Assembly: GCA_964384255.1 (NCBI GenBank)
Contig: CAYLKH010000004.1
Span: 1 to 64,000 of the forward strand
From: SIG469 sp964384255
GTDB lineage: Bacteria; Bacillota; Clostridia; Oscillospirales; Oscillospiraceae
DNA: 64,000 nucleotides
Direction of reading: 5' to 3'
The position numbers and the translations under genes are program-made. A model generated the notes under the pieces. It was not told where the DNA came from, did no database searches, and saw only the letters and a program-made list of their open reading frames with translations. This document shows, piece by piece, positions 15,303-23,758 of the stretch. Within the stretch, counting starts at the first letter, position 1. Each line of letters starts with the position of its first letter.

Positions 15303-17036
15303 TTATCTTGAGAAGTAACGATCCAGAGCGTCCTGATAGATGTCTATGCAGTCCTGAAGACCAAGGCCCCAAACCTCGTCGATAAATGCGTCCCATTCAG
15401 CAAGGTCGCGGTCACCAACAACAAATTTGGAGATATTCTCTTCCAGATAGGTCTGGATATCGCTGAATCGGACCTGATAATCCTCAGACTCCTCGGCAGT
15501 CAGAGAGATGCCGGTAGGCAGAGTATAAGCAGAGTCGGTGTTGGTTTCCCAAACGGCGGGAGCAGCGTCGACATAATCGGGGTCCTCTTCCTCGGGAGTG
15601 GTTTCGGGATACAGGCAGGGAACAACAGAGAAGATCATCTTGGTAGGTCTTTCGTTATCAGCCAGCTCGCTGGTAAGCCAGGGTTCTGCATAAACCAGGG
15701 TGCCGTCCTCGGCATATTCCCAGGCTTCGCCTTCAACGCCGACAGATGCCAGCAGGCCGCCGTCTTCGGTATAGAACCAGTCAAGATATTTGCCCAGCTT
15801 CGAAACGTCTTCCACAGCGGTGGTCACAGTGATGTTGGCAAGACGTCCGGAAATGGGAGACTTTGCGGTGGCAAAGTGAGTGATCTGGCCCTCTTCCTGA
15901 ACAGGCTCCTGGAGAGCCCAGATAGCAAAGTCGGGATCGGTGGAAGAACCGGCGACAACATAGTTTTCAAGCAGAGCGCCTTCGGCAAAGAAGATACCGG
16001 CATTACCGGAGGTGATCTCGGCGGTGTAGGTCCCGCCCATGGGGTTATCGTTAAGGGTGATAAAATCTTCGCTGATGATGCCTTCTTCGTACCATCCGGC
16101 GATCATATCGATGTAGCTCTTATAGCCTTCTTCGACAATACCAAACTTGATCTCGCCGTCGATCTGATACCAGGGAGCAGAAGCCATGGGGAAGGTGGAG
16201 AAGGTACCCAGAACATCATAGCCGGAAACCATGGAGTTGGAGGTGTGGACAATGCCCTTGGGCAGCATCAGAGGCTGAGAAATGCCCAGCTCGGTCTTGA
16301 AGGCGTGGAGAACTTCGTCCCAGTCTTCATAGGTAACGGGCATATCCATACCAATTTCTTCCAGATAGTCAGTACGGATCATGGGGCCTTCGGTAGCCTC
16401 AGCATAGTCAAAATTAAGGGCGATGAGCTTGGGCATATTGCCTTCGTCGGTGTGAAGGTCGCGCTTAACGCTTTCGTCAAGTCCGGCATAAAGCTCGCTG
16501 TATGCGGGCATATAGTTTTCAACCATCTCGGTCAGGTCAATGAAGATCTCTTCCTCGATAGCATAGTCATAGGACTGGCTCCACAGCTGGGAAACGCCGG
16601 TTATAATATCAACATATTCCTGAGAAGCGATCATAAGGTTAAACTTCTCGGTGTTAGCGGTAGTGGTAACGCAGGTAAAATCGATCTCAACGCCGGTCAT
16701 CTCAACAGATTTCTGGTAGGCGGTGTTATCGTAATACTCGTTGGGCATAAAGGTAGACATATTGTCGGAGAAGGATACCCACATGGAGAAGCTTACGTCC
16801 TCGTCAAAAAGGGGAAGGTCGTAGGTATAGTTATAAGTGGTGATGGGTTCTCCGGTCACAGCGGGTTCAGAAGAGCTTTCCTGGTCTTCCTGGGCAGGAG
16901 CGCTCTCTTCCACAACCTCTTCGGCGGCGACGGATTCGTCAGCGGCAGGGGTTTCTTCGTTGGAAGAGCATCCGGCCATCATCAGAACCAGCATAGCCAC
17001 TGCCAGAAGCAGCGCCAGAATTCGATGTTTGTTCAT
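15303..17036 (-). CDS. Extracellular solute-binding lipoprotein SBP3 (family 1, LplA-like)
   Basis: Predicted surface lipoprotein of 577 residues. Signal peptide with lipobox MAGC (Cys23), Glu/Ala/Ser-rich linker (about 25-65), binding fold with TEKFNLMIASQEYVDII and the C-terminal ALDRYFSR shared by the paralogues. GAAAGGAG precedes the ATG. Upstream, two TGAATAATAC direct repeats 21 bp apart overlap the promoter. Downstream lies OYE2, the second of three SBP-reductase pairs in this window, though here separated by a terminator. The ligand is unknown and there is no permease nearby. Confidence 0.92.
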   Translation of the reverse strand: MNKHRILALLLAVAMLVLMMAGCSSNEETPAADESVAAEEVVEESAPAQEDQESSSEPAVTGEPITTYNYTYDLPLFDEDVSFSMWVSFSDNMSTFMPNEYYDNTAYQKSVEMTGVEIDFTCVTTTANTEKFNLMIASQEYVDIITGVSQLWSQSYDYAIEEEIFIDLTEMVENYMPAYSELYAGLDESVKRDLHTDEGNMPKLIALNFDYAEATEGPMIRTDYLEEIGMDMPVTYEDWDEVLHAFKTELGISQPLMLPKGIVHTSNSMVSGYDVLGTFSTFPMASAPWYQIDGEIKFGIVEEGYKSYIDMIAGWYEEGIISEDFITLNDNPMGGTYTAEITSGNAGIFFAEGALLENYVVAGSSTDPDFAIWALQEPVQEEGQITHFATAKSPISGRLANITVTTAVEDVSKLGKYLDWFYTEDGGLLASVGVEGEAWEYAEDGTLVYAEPWLTSELADNERPTKMIFSVVPCLYPETTPEEEDPDYVDAAPAVWETNTDSAYTLPTGISLTAEESEDYQVRFSDIQTYLEENISKFVVGDRDLAEWDAFIDEVWGLGLQDCIDIYQDALDRYFSR

Positions 17037-17070
17037 TAGTGATCTCCTTTCAGATTATAGCATCCACCAG

Positions 17071-17118
17071 AGTATATCATCTAAATCGTATTATTCAATG
17101 CACCTCCCGTATTATTCA
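17071..17118 (-). promoter_or_regulatory. SBP3 promoter with tandem operator-like repeats
   Basis: On the minus strand: TTGAAT (17093-17098), 16-bp spacer, TATACT (17071-17076). GTATTATTCA (plus strand) occurs at 17088-17097 and again at 17109-17118, 21 bp apart. One copy covers the -35 and the other lies just upstream. This looks like a two-site operator for a dimeric regulator. Confidence 0.5.
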
Positions 17119-17339
17119 GCAAACTTTCACCCTTTCGTCATCTTTTCCCCCCGTTTGTCACCTTAATTACACGAACCACATTGAATTCGGCAGGAGCCAC
17201 GATCCGTCTCAAAAACGCTTCCGCCCGCTACCCGAAGGTCAGCTAACAGGTAAAGAAACGAAAGCAGATAATGATCGTGGCGTTTTTAATGAACCGCGCA
17301 AATAATGCGTCATTTTTCAGTGTTTTTTTGATTTTTTGC
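17119..17339. other. Intergenic region without a gene
   Basis: Between the SBP3 promoter and the promoter of the lipoprotein at 17396. I see no convincing reading frame or hairpin; short frames here have no ribosome-binding site. It includes an A/T-rich segment (17300-17340). Confidence 0.5.
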
Positions 17340-17368
17340 TTGACATAGCGGTCAGATATATTGATAAT
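17340..17368 (+). promoter_or_regulatory. Promoter of lipoprotein gene 17396
   Basis: TTGACA (17340-17345), 17-bp spacer, GATAAT (17363-17368), about 28 bp before the start. This is a near-consensus sigma-A promoter. Confidence 0.75.
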
Positions 17369-17395
17369 AAGATTATCAGAAAGGAGGCTGACCCG

Positions 17396-18133
17396 ATGAA
17401 AAAATACAGATTGATTTTGCTGATAACCCTGCTGTGCCTGTTTGCTTTCGGTTTCTGCGGCTGCGGAGCAGATAACAGTCAGGAAGAATTGGCCACAGCC
17501 ACAGCGCAGGCGGATATGGATAATAACGTTCCGGAGACCACGGCTGATATCTCCGACGGAGAAACCGAAAACAGTCCTGAAGCAGCTGTGGAAGATATAA
17601 CCGAAGCAGAGCCTGAGCCGTCAGACGAACCCCGGGAAACCGTCGTTTATGAGTTTGAGCTGTCTGACTATTACAGCGATTACGAGGGCGTTTTTATAGT
17701 TCCGGGCTATCCATGGTCAGAATTTGAAAATCCGGGGAAAGCCATTAAGGAAGAATACAATGTTGAAATTCCTGCGCTTTACGACCCGAATCCTGAGATT
17801 CTGTTCTCCTTCACCCTTGATGGGCTGGATTTTGTGTCTGCCCCATATTTCAGCGCAGGGTCATCATATGGGCTGGACCTGATATATTCCTCTGAGGATA
17901 TGGATAACGTGCCTGAAATGGCTGACGCGCTCATAGCCGCGCTGACAGAGCTGTTCGGCGAACCCATGGTGGACGACATTTCCGGCGGGCAAAACTCCGA
18001 CGAGGTTTTCGAATGGTCGTACAGATGGAACCGTGAAAACGACGATGCCCGAACCATTTTGAGCGTGTTCTACTATCATTCTGACAGCTCAAAAATGAAT
18101 TACGAGATCCAGCTCCATTTGCAGAAAAATTAG
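17396..18133 (+). CDS. Small lipoprotein of unknown function
   Basis: A 245-residue exported lipoprotein that I do not recognise. Signal peptide with lipobox FCGC (Cys23), then an acidic Thr/Glu/Pro linker (about 25-80) like those of the SBPs, then a compact domain (about 85-245) with Tyr/Asp-rich strands. The start at 17396 is fixed by AAGGAGG 8 nt upstream; the open frame continues 20 codons further upstream, through the promoter. It is monocistronic with a strong promoter. The stop codon TAG is the second to fourth base of the first heptamer of repeat element B, so the 3' end abuts or was created by that element. Confidence 0.85.
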   Translation: MKKYRLILLITLLCLFAFGFCGCGADNSQEELATATAQADMDNNVPETTADISDGETENSPEAAVEDITEAEPEPSDEPRETVVYEFELSDYYSDYEGVFIVPGYPWSEFENPGKAIKEEYNVEIPALYDPNPEILFSFTLDGLDFVSAPYFSAGSSYGLDLIYSSEDMDNVPEMADALIAALTELFGEPMVDDISGGQNSDEVFEWSYRWNRENDDARTILSVFYYHSDSSKMNYEIQLHLQKN

Positions 18134-18621
18134 GGGTTAGGATTTAGTATTTAGGGGCTAGTGTCTGCGCGGGGAAGGCGTGGGTTTGTACTGCCCGGGT
18201 CGACGAGATGACAGAGAACCGTGCGGAGAGCCTGCGGCACGGATTTGAAATTACGTTAGACGTTGGGTAATGCGCCACAGCTCTCCCTGTGGGAGAGCTG
18301 TCACCGCAGGTGGCTGAGAGGGTCTTGCCTCTCTAATAACGTGCAGGAAGTGGCCGCCCCCCAACAACACTTTTACCCAATGCTCAAATAATCCCCCGGC
18401 AAAGCTGCGCTTTGCCGGGGGATCGCTATATGGTCAGGTCATTTGGAATTGGCGGGGTGGTCATGGTTTGGCATATCCAAACCATGGGAACCGTGGAAAC
18501 CTCAGGTCAAATCGTAATCAGAACCCTCAACGGGTACTGATCCCTGATCCTTCAGTCCCCTGTTGTCTGAGTACTCTCTCACACGCACCCCTAATCTCTA
18601 AATCCTGAATCCTAGCCCCTA
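18130..18621. repeat. Heptamer-bounded intergenic element B
   Basis: The 490-bp gap between the lipoprotein and OYE3 is bounded by inverted heptamer runs: 18130-18161 (TTAGGGG, TTAGGAT, TTAGTAT, TTAGGGG, CTAG) and 18588-18621 (reverse orientation). Inside are three consecutive hairpins at 18277-18336 (stems ACAGCTCTCCC/GGGAGAGCTGT, CACC/GGTG, GAGAGG/CCTCTC) and a 13-bp GC-rich hairpin at 18392-18422. The string TATTTGAGCATTGGGTAAA on the minus strand (about 18373-18391) resembles a core segment of elements C, D and G. There is no coding potential of note. Confidence 0.6.
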
Positions 18622-20703
18622 TTAAATCTGGTTAGCTACTGCCCAACCGCCGGTGATAGCCTTGTGGACATCGCCGGCACGTATGCAGTCGCCGATGTAA
18701 TGGGTGCGCCAGGCAGGATCGTAGAATTTTGCCGCTTCGCCGGAACGGGCCTTAACTCCGCCGGAAACCACCACCAGGTCGCAGTCAATGCGGCGGGTCT
18801 GGCCGTTTTCGTCAATGAACTCAACGCCCTTTTCGTCGATGCCGATATACTTTTTGACCCAGCGTTCCCGGGTAAAGTTGGGCATGGCGCGATAGGCTTC
18901 CATCTGCATCACCACGTAATGGGCGTGAGCCGCATCAGCAGAGAGCATACCCTGACGGGTCATAACGGTCACATTGTGGCCAGTTTCGGCCAGGTACATA
19001 CCGGTCTCGGTTCCGGTCTCGCTGCCTCCGATAACAACGATGTTTTTGGGCAGCTCCGGCTCGTGGCCATAAACGTCGATAGCCAGCATAACGTTGTCGC
19101 CGTCGACCCCGGGGATATTGGGTTTTTCAAAGCTGGGGCCGATAGCAACGATCACCTCGTCATATCCTCTGCCCCGAAGCAGCTCGGCAGTAGCCTCCGT
19201 ATTAAGGATGACCTCAACTCCGTTTTTGGCAGTCTGTCGGATGAGCCAGTCTCTGAAATCTGCCAGCGCCCACTTGAAGCTGGGATAGTCGGCGTGGAAC
19301 AGCTGACCTCCCAGCCTGTCAGCCTTTTCATAAAGGGTGACGCTGTGACCCCGCTGAGCGCAGGTGATGGCAGCCTTCATACCGGCGGGTCCGCCGCCGA
19401 TAACCGCAACTTTTTTGACCTTTTCAACCGGCTTTGTCATGTCGCCCAGCTTCTGCTCGATGCCGATCTTGGGGTTGACTGAGCAGAAGGATCGGAAAGC
19501 GTCGGACTCGTTGGGAACGTGACATTTGTTGCAGCGGATACAGGGGGTAATATCCTCGGCGTTGCCGGAATATATCTTGTCGCCGTATTCGCTGTCGCAG
19601 ATAAAGGCTCTGGACATGCAGATAAGGTCTGCCTTGCCTTCGGCCAGTATCTTTTCGTTAAAATCAGGATCCTGCAAACCGGCGGATACGCCCACCAGCA
19701 TTTTGATACCGGCAGCGGTGAGAGATTCTTTCAGCTCGGCGGCAGCTGCCAGATTGGGGCAGGGGTTCTGCCTGCTGGAGGTGTAGCCCACAGGATGCTG
19801 GGGGTCCTTGAGGCCGTGGCGGATATGGAAAATATCCACCTTGCCCTGAGCCATACGGGCCAGCTCGATAGTATCCTTCATGTTGACTCCGGGGCCTTCG
19901 GCAGAGATAAGCGTCTCAAGGGGGAAATCCCTGCCAAAGGTCTGGCGCAGAGCGTCATAAAGGTCCAGGAACAGCTTTGCCCTGCCCTTAACGCTGCCGC
20001 CGTACTCGTCGGTACGGTCGTTGCACAGCTCGCTCCAGAATTCCGAAGCCAGAGAATTGTGATAAGCATTGTGGATAGAGAACATCTCGAATCCGAATCG
20101 CTTAAGTACTTTTGCGTTGGCAACGGTAGTGTCGATATATTCCTGTATCTGCTTTTTGGTTATGTTGCCCACAGGGTGGCCCATGCAGTTTTCCTGTTCC
20201 ATTTCCAGCTGCTTTTCCGGGTCCTGAACGTGGAATCCGTCAGGGCCGCCGCCGGGACCGATCTTGCCATCGGTTCCGGGCTTCATGCCGGGGCCGGGCA
20301 TAGGTCCTTCGCGGGTATAGGAGCCAAAGGGCATGGTTATGGCAACAGATTCATAATAGCGCACAGCGTCGATAAGCTGGCACAGATAGTTGTGGGAAAC
20401 GGTTTTTGCAATATTGACTCTTGATGTCAGGTCGTGCATCTGGAACCCCATTTTTGCATCGTAAAGAGCGATGTCGTCGGGGTCAGCCGGGTCACCGGGG
20501 CGACCGCCCATAAAGAAGTTGAGGAACACGGCAGCAGCGCCGTTTCTGGCTCTGTTTTGCAGATGGAGTATCAGCTTTTCAGTAGGATATTCCTCAATGC
20601 CCTGAAGCATATGGGGCATACCGGCTGTTGCCATCATGCGGTTTTTCAGCAGTACGTCGCCAACCTGTAAGGGCGACAGCAGATGGGGATATTTGTTGCT
20701 CAA
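18622..20703 (-). CDS. OYE3: NADH:flavin oxidoreductase / 2,4-dienoyl-CoA-reductase-like Fe-S flavoenzyme
   Basis: A 693-residue paralogue of OYE1 and OYE2: FMN barrel (about 1-380), cluster motif CIRCNKCHVP plus a later Cys (about 388-405), FAD domain from KVAVIGGGPAGM (about 434), NAD(P)H motif IVVIGGSETGTE (about 557). The active-site tetrad is HNAY. A Gly/Pro/Met-rich insertion (about 128-165) in the barrel is not seen in the other three. The start codon is TTG at 20703, with AAAGGAAG upstream. It begins 30 nt after the SBP4 stop, so SBP4-OYE3 is an operon. Cytoplasmic; substrate unknown. Confidence 0.9.
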   Translation of the reverse strand: MSNKYPHLLSPLQVGDVLLKNRMMATAGMPHMLQGIEEYPTEKLILHLQNRARNGAAAVFLNFFMGGRPGDPADPDDIALYDAKMGFQMHDLTSRVNIAKTVSHNYLCQLIDAVRYYESVAITMPFGSYTREGPMPGPGMKPGTDGKIGPGGGPDGFHVQDPEKQLEMEQENCMGHPVGNITKKQIQEYIDTTVANAKVLKRFGFEMFSIHNAYHNSLASEFWSELCNDRTDEYGGSVKGRAKLFLDLYDALRQTFGRDFPLETLISAEGPGVNMKDTIELARMAQGKVDIFHIRHGLKDPQHPVGYTSSRQNPCPNLAAAAELKESLTAAGIKMLVGVSAGLQDPDFNEKILAEGKADLICMSRAFICDSEYGDKIYSGNAEDITPCIRCNKCHVPNESDAFRSFCSVNPKIGIEQKLGDMTKPVEKVKKVAVIGGGPAGMKAAITCAQRGHSVTLYEKADRLGGQLFHADYPSFKWALADFRDWLIRQTAKNGVEVILNTEATAELLRGRGYDEVIVAIGPSFEKPNIPGVDGDNVMLAIDVYGHEPELPKNIVVIGGSETGTETGMYLAETGHNVTVMTRQGMLSADAAHAHYVVMQMEAYRAMPNFTRERWVKKYIGIDEKGVEFIDENGQTRRIDCDLVVVSGGVKARSGEAAKFYDPAWRTHYIGDCIRAGDVHKAITGGWAVANQI

Positions 20704-20733
20704 ATTAAATCTTCCTTTCGTTGTGTACCGTCG

Positions 20734-22494
20734 TTATCCGGCGGTCCTTGCGTTATAGCGGTCCCTGGCGGCGGCCACCAGCTCGGTGCAGCGGTCGATA
20801 TTCATGGATTCGATGGTCGCGCAGTACTGATCCCAGTTTTCCTCAAGGTTTACCTCGCCGGTAAACATCTGGGCAACGCTTTCGCTGACAAAGGTGGTTA
20901 TGTCCGCAGTCAGATTTGCAAATTCGGTGTTTTCGTCAACAGTCATTACCCAAAGACCACGGTTGTCGTTTTCGCTCTCAACAACGTTTTCAAGCCAGAT
21001 GGAAGCAGCATCTATCTGGACCTGAGTATAGGTCTGGGTATACTTGCCCTGATCTCCCAGAATACCGGGGATGCTTATGCAGTAAACCTGAGTAACGGTG
21101 GTATAGGTCCAGCCGTCGGGGTTGTTGATGGCAAACTCGGTGTAGGTAGGCTTGCCTTCGTCGTTATATTCCCAGGTAACGCCTTCAACGCCGTAAGAAC
21201 CCAGATACCCGCCTTCGACACTGAACAGATAGTCGATGGCAGAGATTATAACCTCGGGGTCAGGACACTGGGTGCTTACGCTCCAGGCGCTGCCCTGCTT
21301 TGCCCGGGGAACGTCACCGGATTCCACCTTGGGAGAATCGGCCGTTTTCAGAGTGTGAGGAACAGGAATAAGGCTAAAGTCATCGTTGGGTGCCTGATCT
21401 TCATAGTTGGAAATAAATTCGCCGACGTCGAAAAATACGCCATATTTTCCACCCAGAACATCAGAACTCTGGTGCATGGAATTTTGCAGCAGGTCGGGAT
21501 AAACCAGCCCTTCGGCGTACCAGTCCCGCAGCATGGTAAGGTATTCCTTAAACTCGTTGGAGGTGGGGATATAGGTAAGCTCGCCGCTCATAACGCCCCA
21601 TGCCTTGATCCCGTCGCCCATGTTGGGAACTCCGTAGCCGCCTTCAAGGAAGGAGCCTCCGGCAATGCCTGTGTACATAACTGCCAGGGGCGAATCGCAC
21701 AGACCGGCAGACTTGATGCCTGCAAGCATATCGTGGAATTCGTCGTAGGTGGTGGGTACGTCCATGCCGATGGCATCAAGCCAGTCTCCGCGAACCAGCA
21801 TACCCGAAGTGGCTCCGAGAATATTGTAGGCATAGCCGTAAAACTCTGTGATAGTTCCGTTGTCGTTAACAGTGTCGGCAGCGAAGTCGGGGTCAGCGGC
21901 TCTGAGCCAGCTGTAGCTGGGAGCATACTCCTCAAGATAGGGAGCCAGGTCAATAAGGATATCCTCTTCGACCATAGCGGCGCCGCCGCCGGAATAGAGG
22001 GCAGTGGCCTCGCTTAGAACGTCAGGATATTCCTGAGAAGCGATCATAAGGTTAAACTTTTCTGTCATGGTGGGCGGCGCTATCTCGTCAAAGCTCATGT
22101 TGACACCGGTGCGGGATATCCATTCTTTAACAGCATAGTTATCGTCCCATTCTTCAATAGGCGCGTCACGGTTCAGTCCGCCGATCCAGATGGTATATTC
22201 GTGGCCGTCGTTTTCAATAGGGAGGCTGACCACAGGCTGCTCAGACAGATCAAAGGTCATCTGTTCCGGCTGGGCAGGCTCAGGCTCTACAGCGTCTTCG
22301 GAAACTTCCTCGGCAACTTCTTCGGCAGGCTGCGTTTCTTCCTGAGCCGGCTCTTCCGGTGCCGCAGTTTCTTCCGGCTGGGCAGCTGCTGATGGCTCAG
22401 CCGAATCAACCGATGTTTCTTTTCCGCCGCAGCCGGCAAAGATGCTCAGCATCATAGCCAGGCACAGCAGCAGAATAAGCACGTTTCTTTTCAT
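20734..22494 (-). CDS. Extracellular solute-binding lipoprotein SBP4 (family 1, LplA-like)
   Basis: Predicted surface lipoprotein of 586 residues. Signal peptide with lipobox FAGC (Cys22), long Glu/Ala/Pro linker (about 25-80), binding fold with TEKFNLMIASQEYPDVL, and a C-terminus ARDRYNAR plus three extra residues. ATG with AAAGGAG upstream. It is the promoter-proximal gene of the SBP4-OYE3 operon, with a 30-nt gap. The neighbouring divergent gene is a thioredoxin-reductase-like flavoprotein. The ligand is unknown. Confidence 0.92.
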   Translation of the reverse strand: MKRNVLILLLCLAMMLSIFAGCGGKETSVDSAEPSAAAQPEETAAPEEPAQEETQPAEEVAEEVSEDAVEPEPAQPEQMTFDLSEQPVVSLPIENDGHEYTIWIGGLNRDAPIEEWDDNYAVKEWISRTGVNMSFDEIAPPTMTEKFNLMIASQEYPDVLSEATALYSGGGAAMVEEDILIDLAPYLEEYAPSYSWLRAADPDFAADTVNDNGTITEFYGYAYNILGATSGMLVRGDWLDAIGMDVPTTYDEFHDMLAGIKSAGLCDSPLAVMYTGIAGGSFLEGGYGVPNMGDGIKAWGVMSGELTYIPTSNEFKEYLTMLRDWYAEGLVYPDLLQNSMHQSSDVLGGKYGVFFDVGEFISNYEDQAPNDDFSLIPVPHTLKTADSPKVESGDVPRAKQGSAWSVSTQCPDPEVIISAIDYLFSVEGGYLGSYGVEGVTWEYNDEGKPTYTEFAINNPDGWTYTTVTQVYCISIPGILGDQGKYTQTYTQVQIDAASIWLENVVESENDNRGLWVMTVDENTEFANLTADITTFVSESVAQMFTGEVNLEENWDQYCATIESMNIDRCTELVAAARDRYNARTAG

Positions 22495-22546
22495 AATAAC
22501 TATCTCCTTTCAACATTGATAGCGGCCTACAGGCCCTATGTAAAAA

Positions 22547-22575
22547 AGCATATCACACAATTAATACCCCTTCAA
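22547..22575 (-). promoter_or_regulatory. Promoter of SBP4-OYE3
   Basis: On the minus strand: TTGAAG (22570-22575), 17-bp spacer, TATGCT (22547-22552), about 55 bp before the start codon. Confidence 0.55.
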
Positions 22576-22702
22576 GTAGCAAATCTGTTAGCTCCCTAAA
22601 TATTTTATTATCCCTTGACAATATGTCCGAAAATGGGCATAATTCAAGCAGCTGAGGGCAATGCCCTTTTCAATTTTACAACTGGCAGCGAGGTATTATT
22701 TT

Positions 22703-23563
22703 ATGTCTGATATCATTGTTATCGGCGGTGGTCCGGCAGGAGTCTCCGCGGCGGTTTATGCTCTGCGAAGCGGTGCGTCTGTAACCATCGTCAAAAAAGA
22801 CGGCGGCGCTCTGGAGCGGGCAGAGCTTATTGAAAACTACTATGGCTTCCCCCAGCCCATAACCGGGCCGGAGCTTTTATCCCGGGGGCTTGATCAGGCC
22901 CGGCGGCTGGGAGCCGAGATCGTGGTCGCCGAGGCCGTGGGCATTGGCTATACTCACCAGCTGGCAGTCATGACCACCCTTGGCGACCTGGAGGCTCCGG
23001 CGGTGATACTTGCCACAGGCGCCACCCGGTCAGCTCCCCGGATACCCGGGCTGAAGGAGTTTGAGGGCAAGGGCGTAAGCTATTGCGCCGTATGCGACGG
23101 ATTCTTCTGCCGGGGCAGGGACGTGGCTGTTCTCGGCGCAGGACAATACGCTCTGCGGGAAGCATCAGAGCTTAAGCCCATTGCGTCTTCGGTGACCCTG
23201 CTGACCAACGGTCAGGAGCCTGAGATCTCTGTTCCCGACTGGCTTAAGGTTGACAAACGGAAGGTCGCCTCCTTCGTTGGCGACAGTCTGATAGAAGGCG
23301 CCGTATTTGAAGACGGCGAACAGTGTGACCTGTTCCGGCTGTTTGTGGCTGTGGGTACCGCCGGAAGCGCCGATCTTGCCCGGAAAGCCGGTGCCATAAT
23401 CGAAGGCAGCCGCATAGTGATCGACGATAATATGGCCACCAATGTACCCGGTCTGTTCGCCGCAGGAGACTGCACCGGCGGTCTGGCTCAGGTGGCAAAG
23501 GCGGTTTATCAGGGAGCCGCGGCAGGCATGAGCGCCGGTCGCTTTGTCCGGACAAAGAGCTGA
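22703..23563 (+). CDS. Thioredoxin-reductase-like FAD disulfide oxidoreductase
   Basis: Cytoplasmic flavoprotein of 286 residues. The FAD motif is IIVIGGGPAGVSAA at the N-terminus, followed by the redox-active CAVCDG (about 129-134), GAGQYALREASEL in place of the usual GGGDSAxEEA, and the C-terminal GLFAAGDC motif. After the second nucleotide fold it has TLLTNGQEP where NADPH-dependent enzymes have H-R-R-x-x-x-R, so NADPH specificity is doubtful; ferredoxin or NADH could be the donor (inference). The start at 22703 follows GAGGT by 8 nt. It stands alone, divergent from SBP4-OYE3, and could supply reducing power or repair to those enzymes. Confidence 0.87.
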   Translation: MSDIIVIGGGPAGVSAAVYALRSGASVTIVKKDGGALERAELIENYYGFPQPITGPELLSRGLDQARRLGAEIVVAEAVGIGYTHQLAVMTTLGDLEAPAVILATGATRSAPRIPGLKEFEGKGVSYCAVCDGFFCRGRDVAVLGAGQYALREASELKPIASSVTLLTNGQEPEISVPDWLKVDKRKVASFVGDSLIEGAVFEDGEQCDLFRLFVAVGTAGSADLARKAGAIIEGSRIVIDDNMATNVPGLFAAGDCTGGLAQVAKAVYQGAAAGMSAGRFVRTKS

Positions 23564-23592
23564 ACTGCTTAACCGTCGAGCGGTAAGGAAAA

Positions 23593-23660
23593 CCCACACG
23601 AACTCGCTCCTCGCAATGACATAAGGGGTGCGTCACTGCACCCTGACCCCTGACCCCTGC
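23593..23660. repeat. REP-like palindromic element H
   Basis: The reverse complement of the common TGTCATTGCGAGGAGCGA repeat (23593-23621) is followed by tandem CCCTGACCCCTGACCCCTG units (about 23640-23658), related to the heptamer boundaries of elements A-G. Confidence 0.65.
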
Positions 23661-23758
23661 TAAGGTTACTTAGCGCCTTCTTGGCAGTCCAACGTTGACA
23701 ATCCGGGAACCTTCCAATATAATTTAGTTAAAATATTTAAACGAATGGGGGCTGCTAA

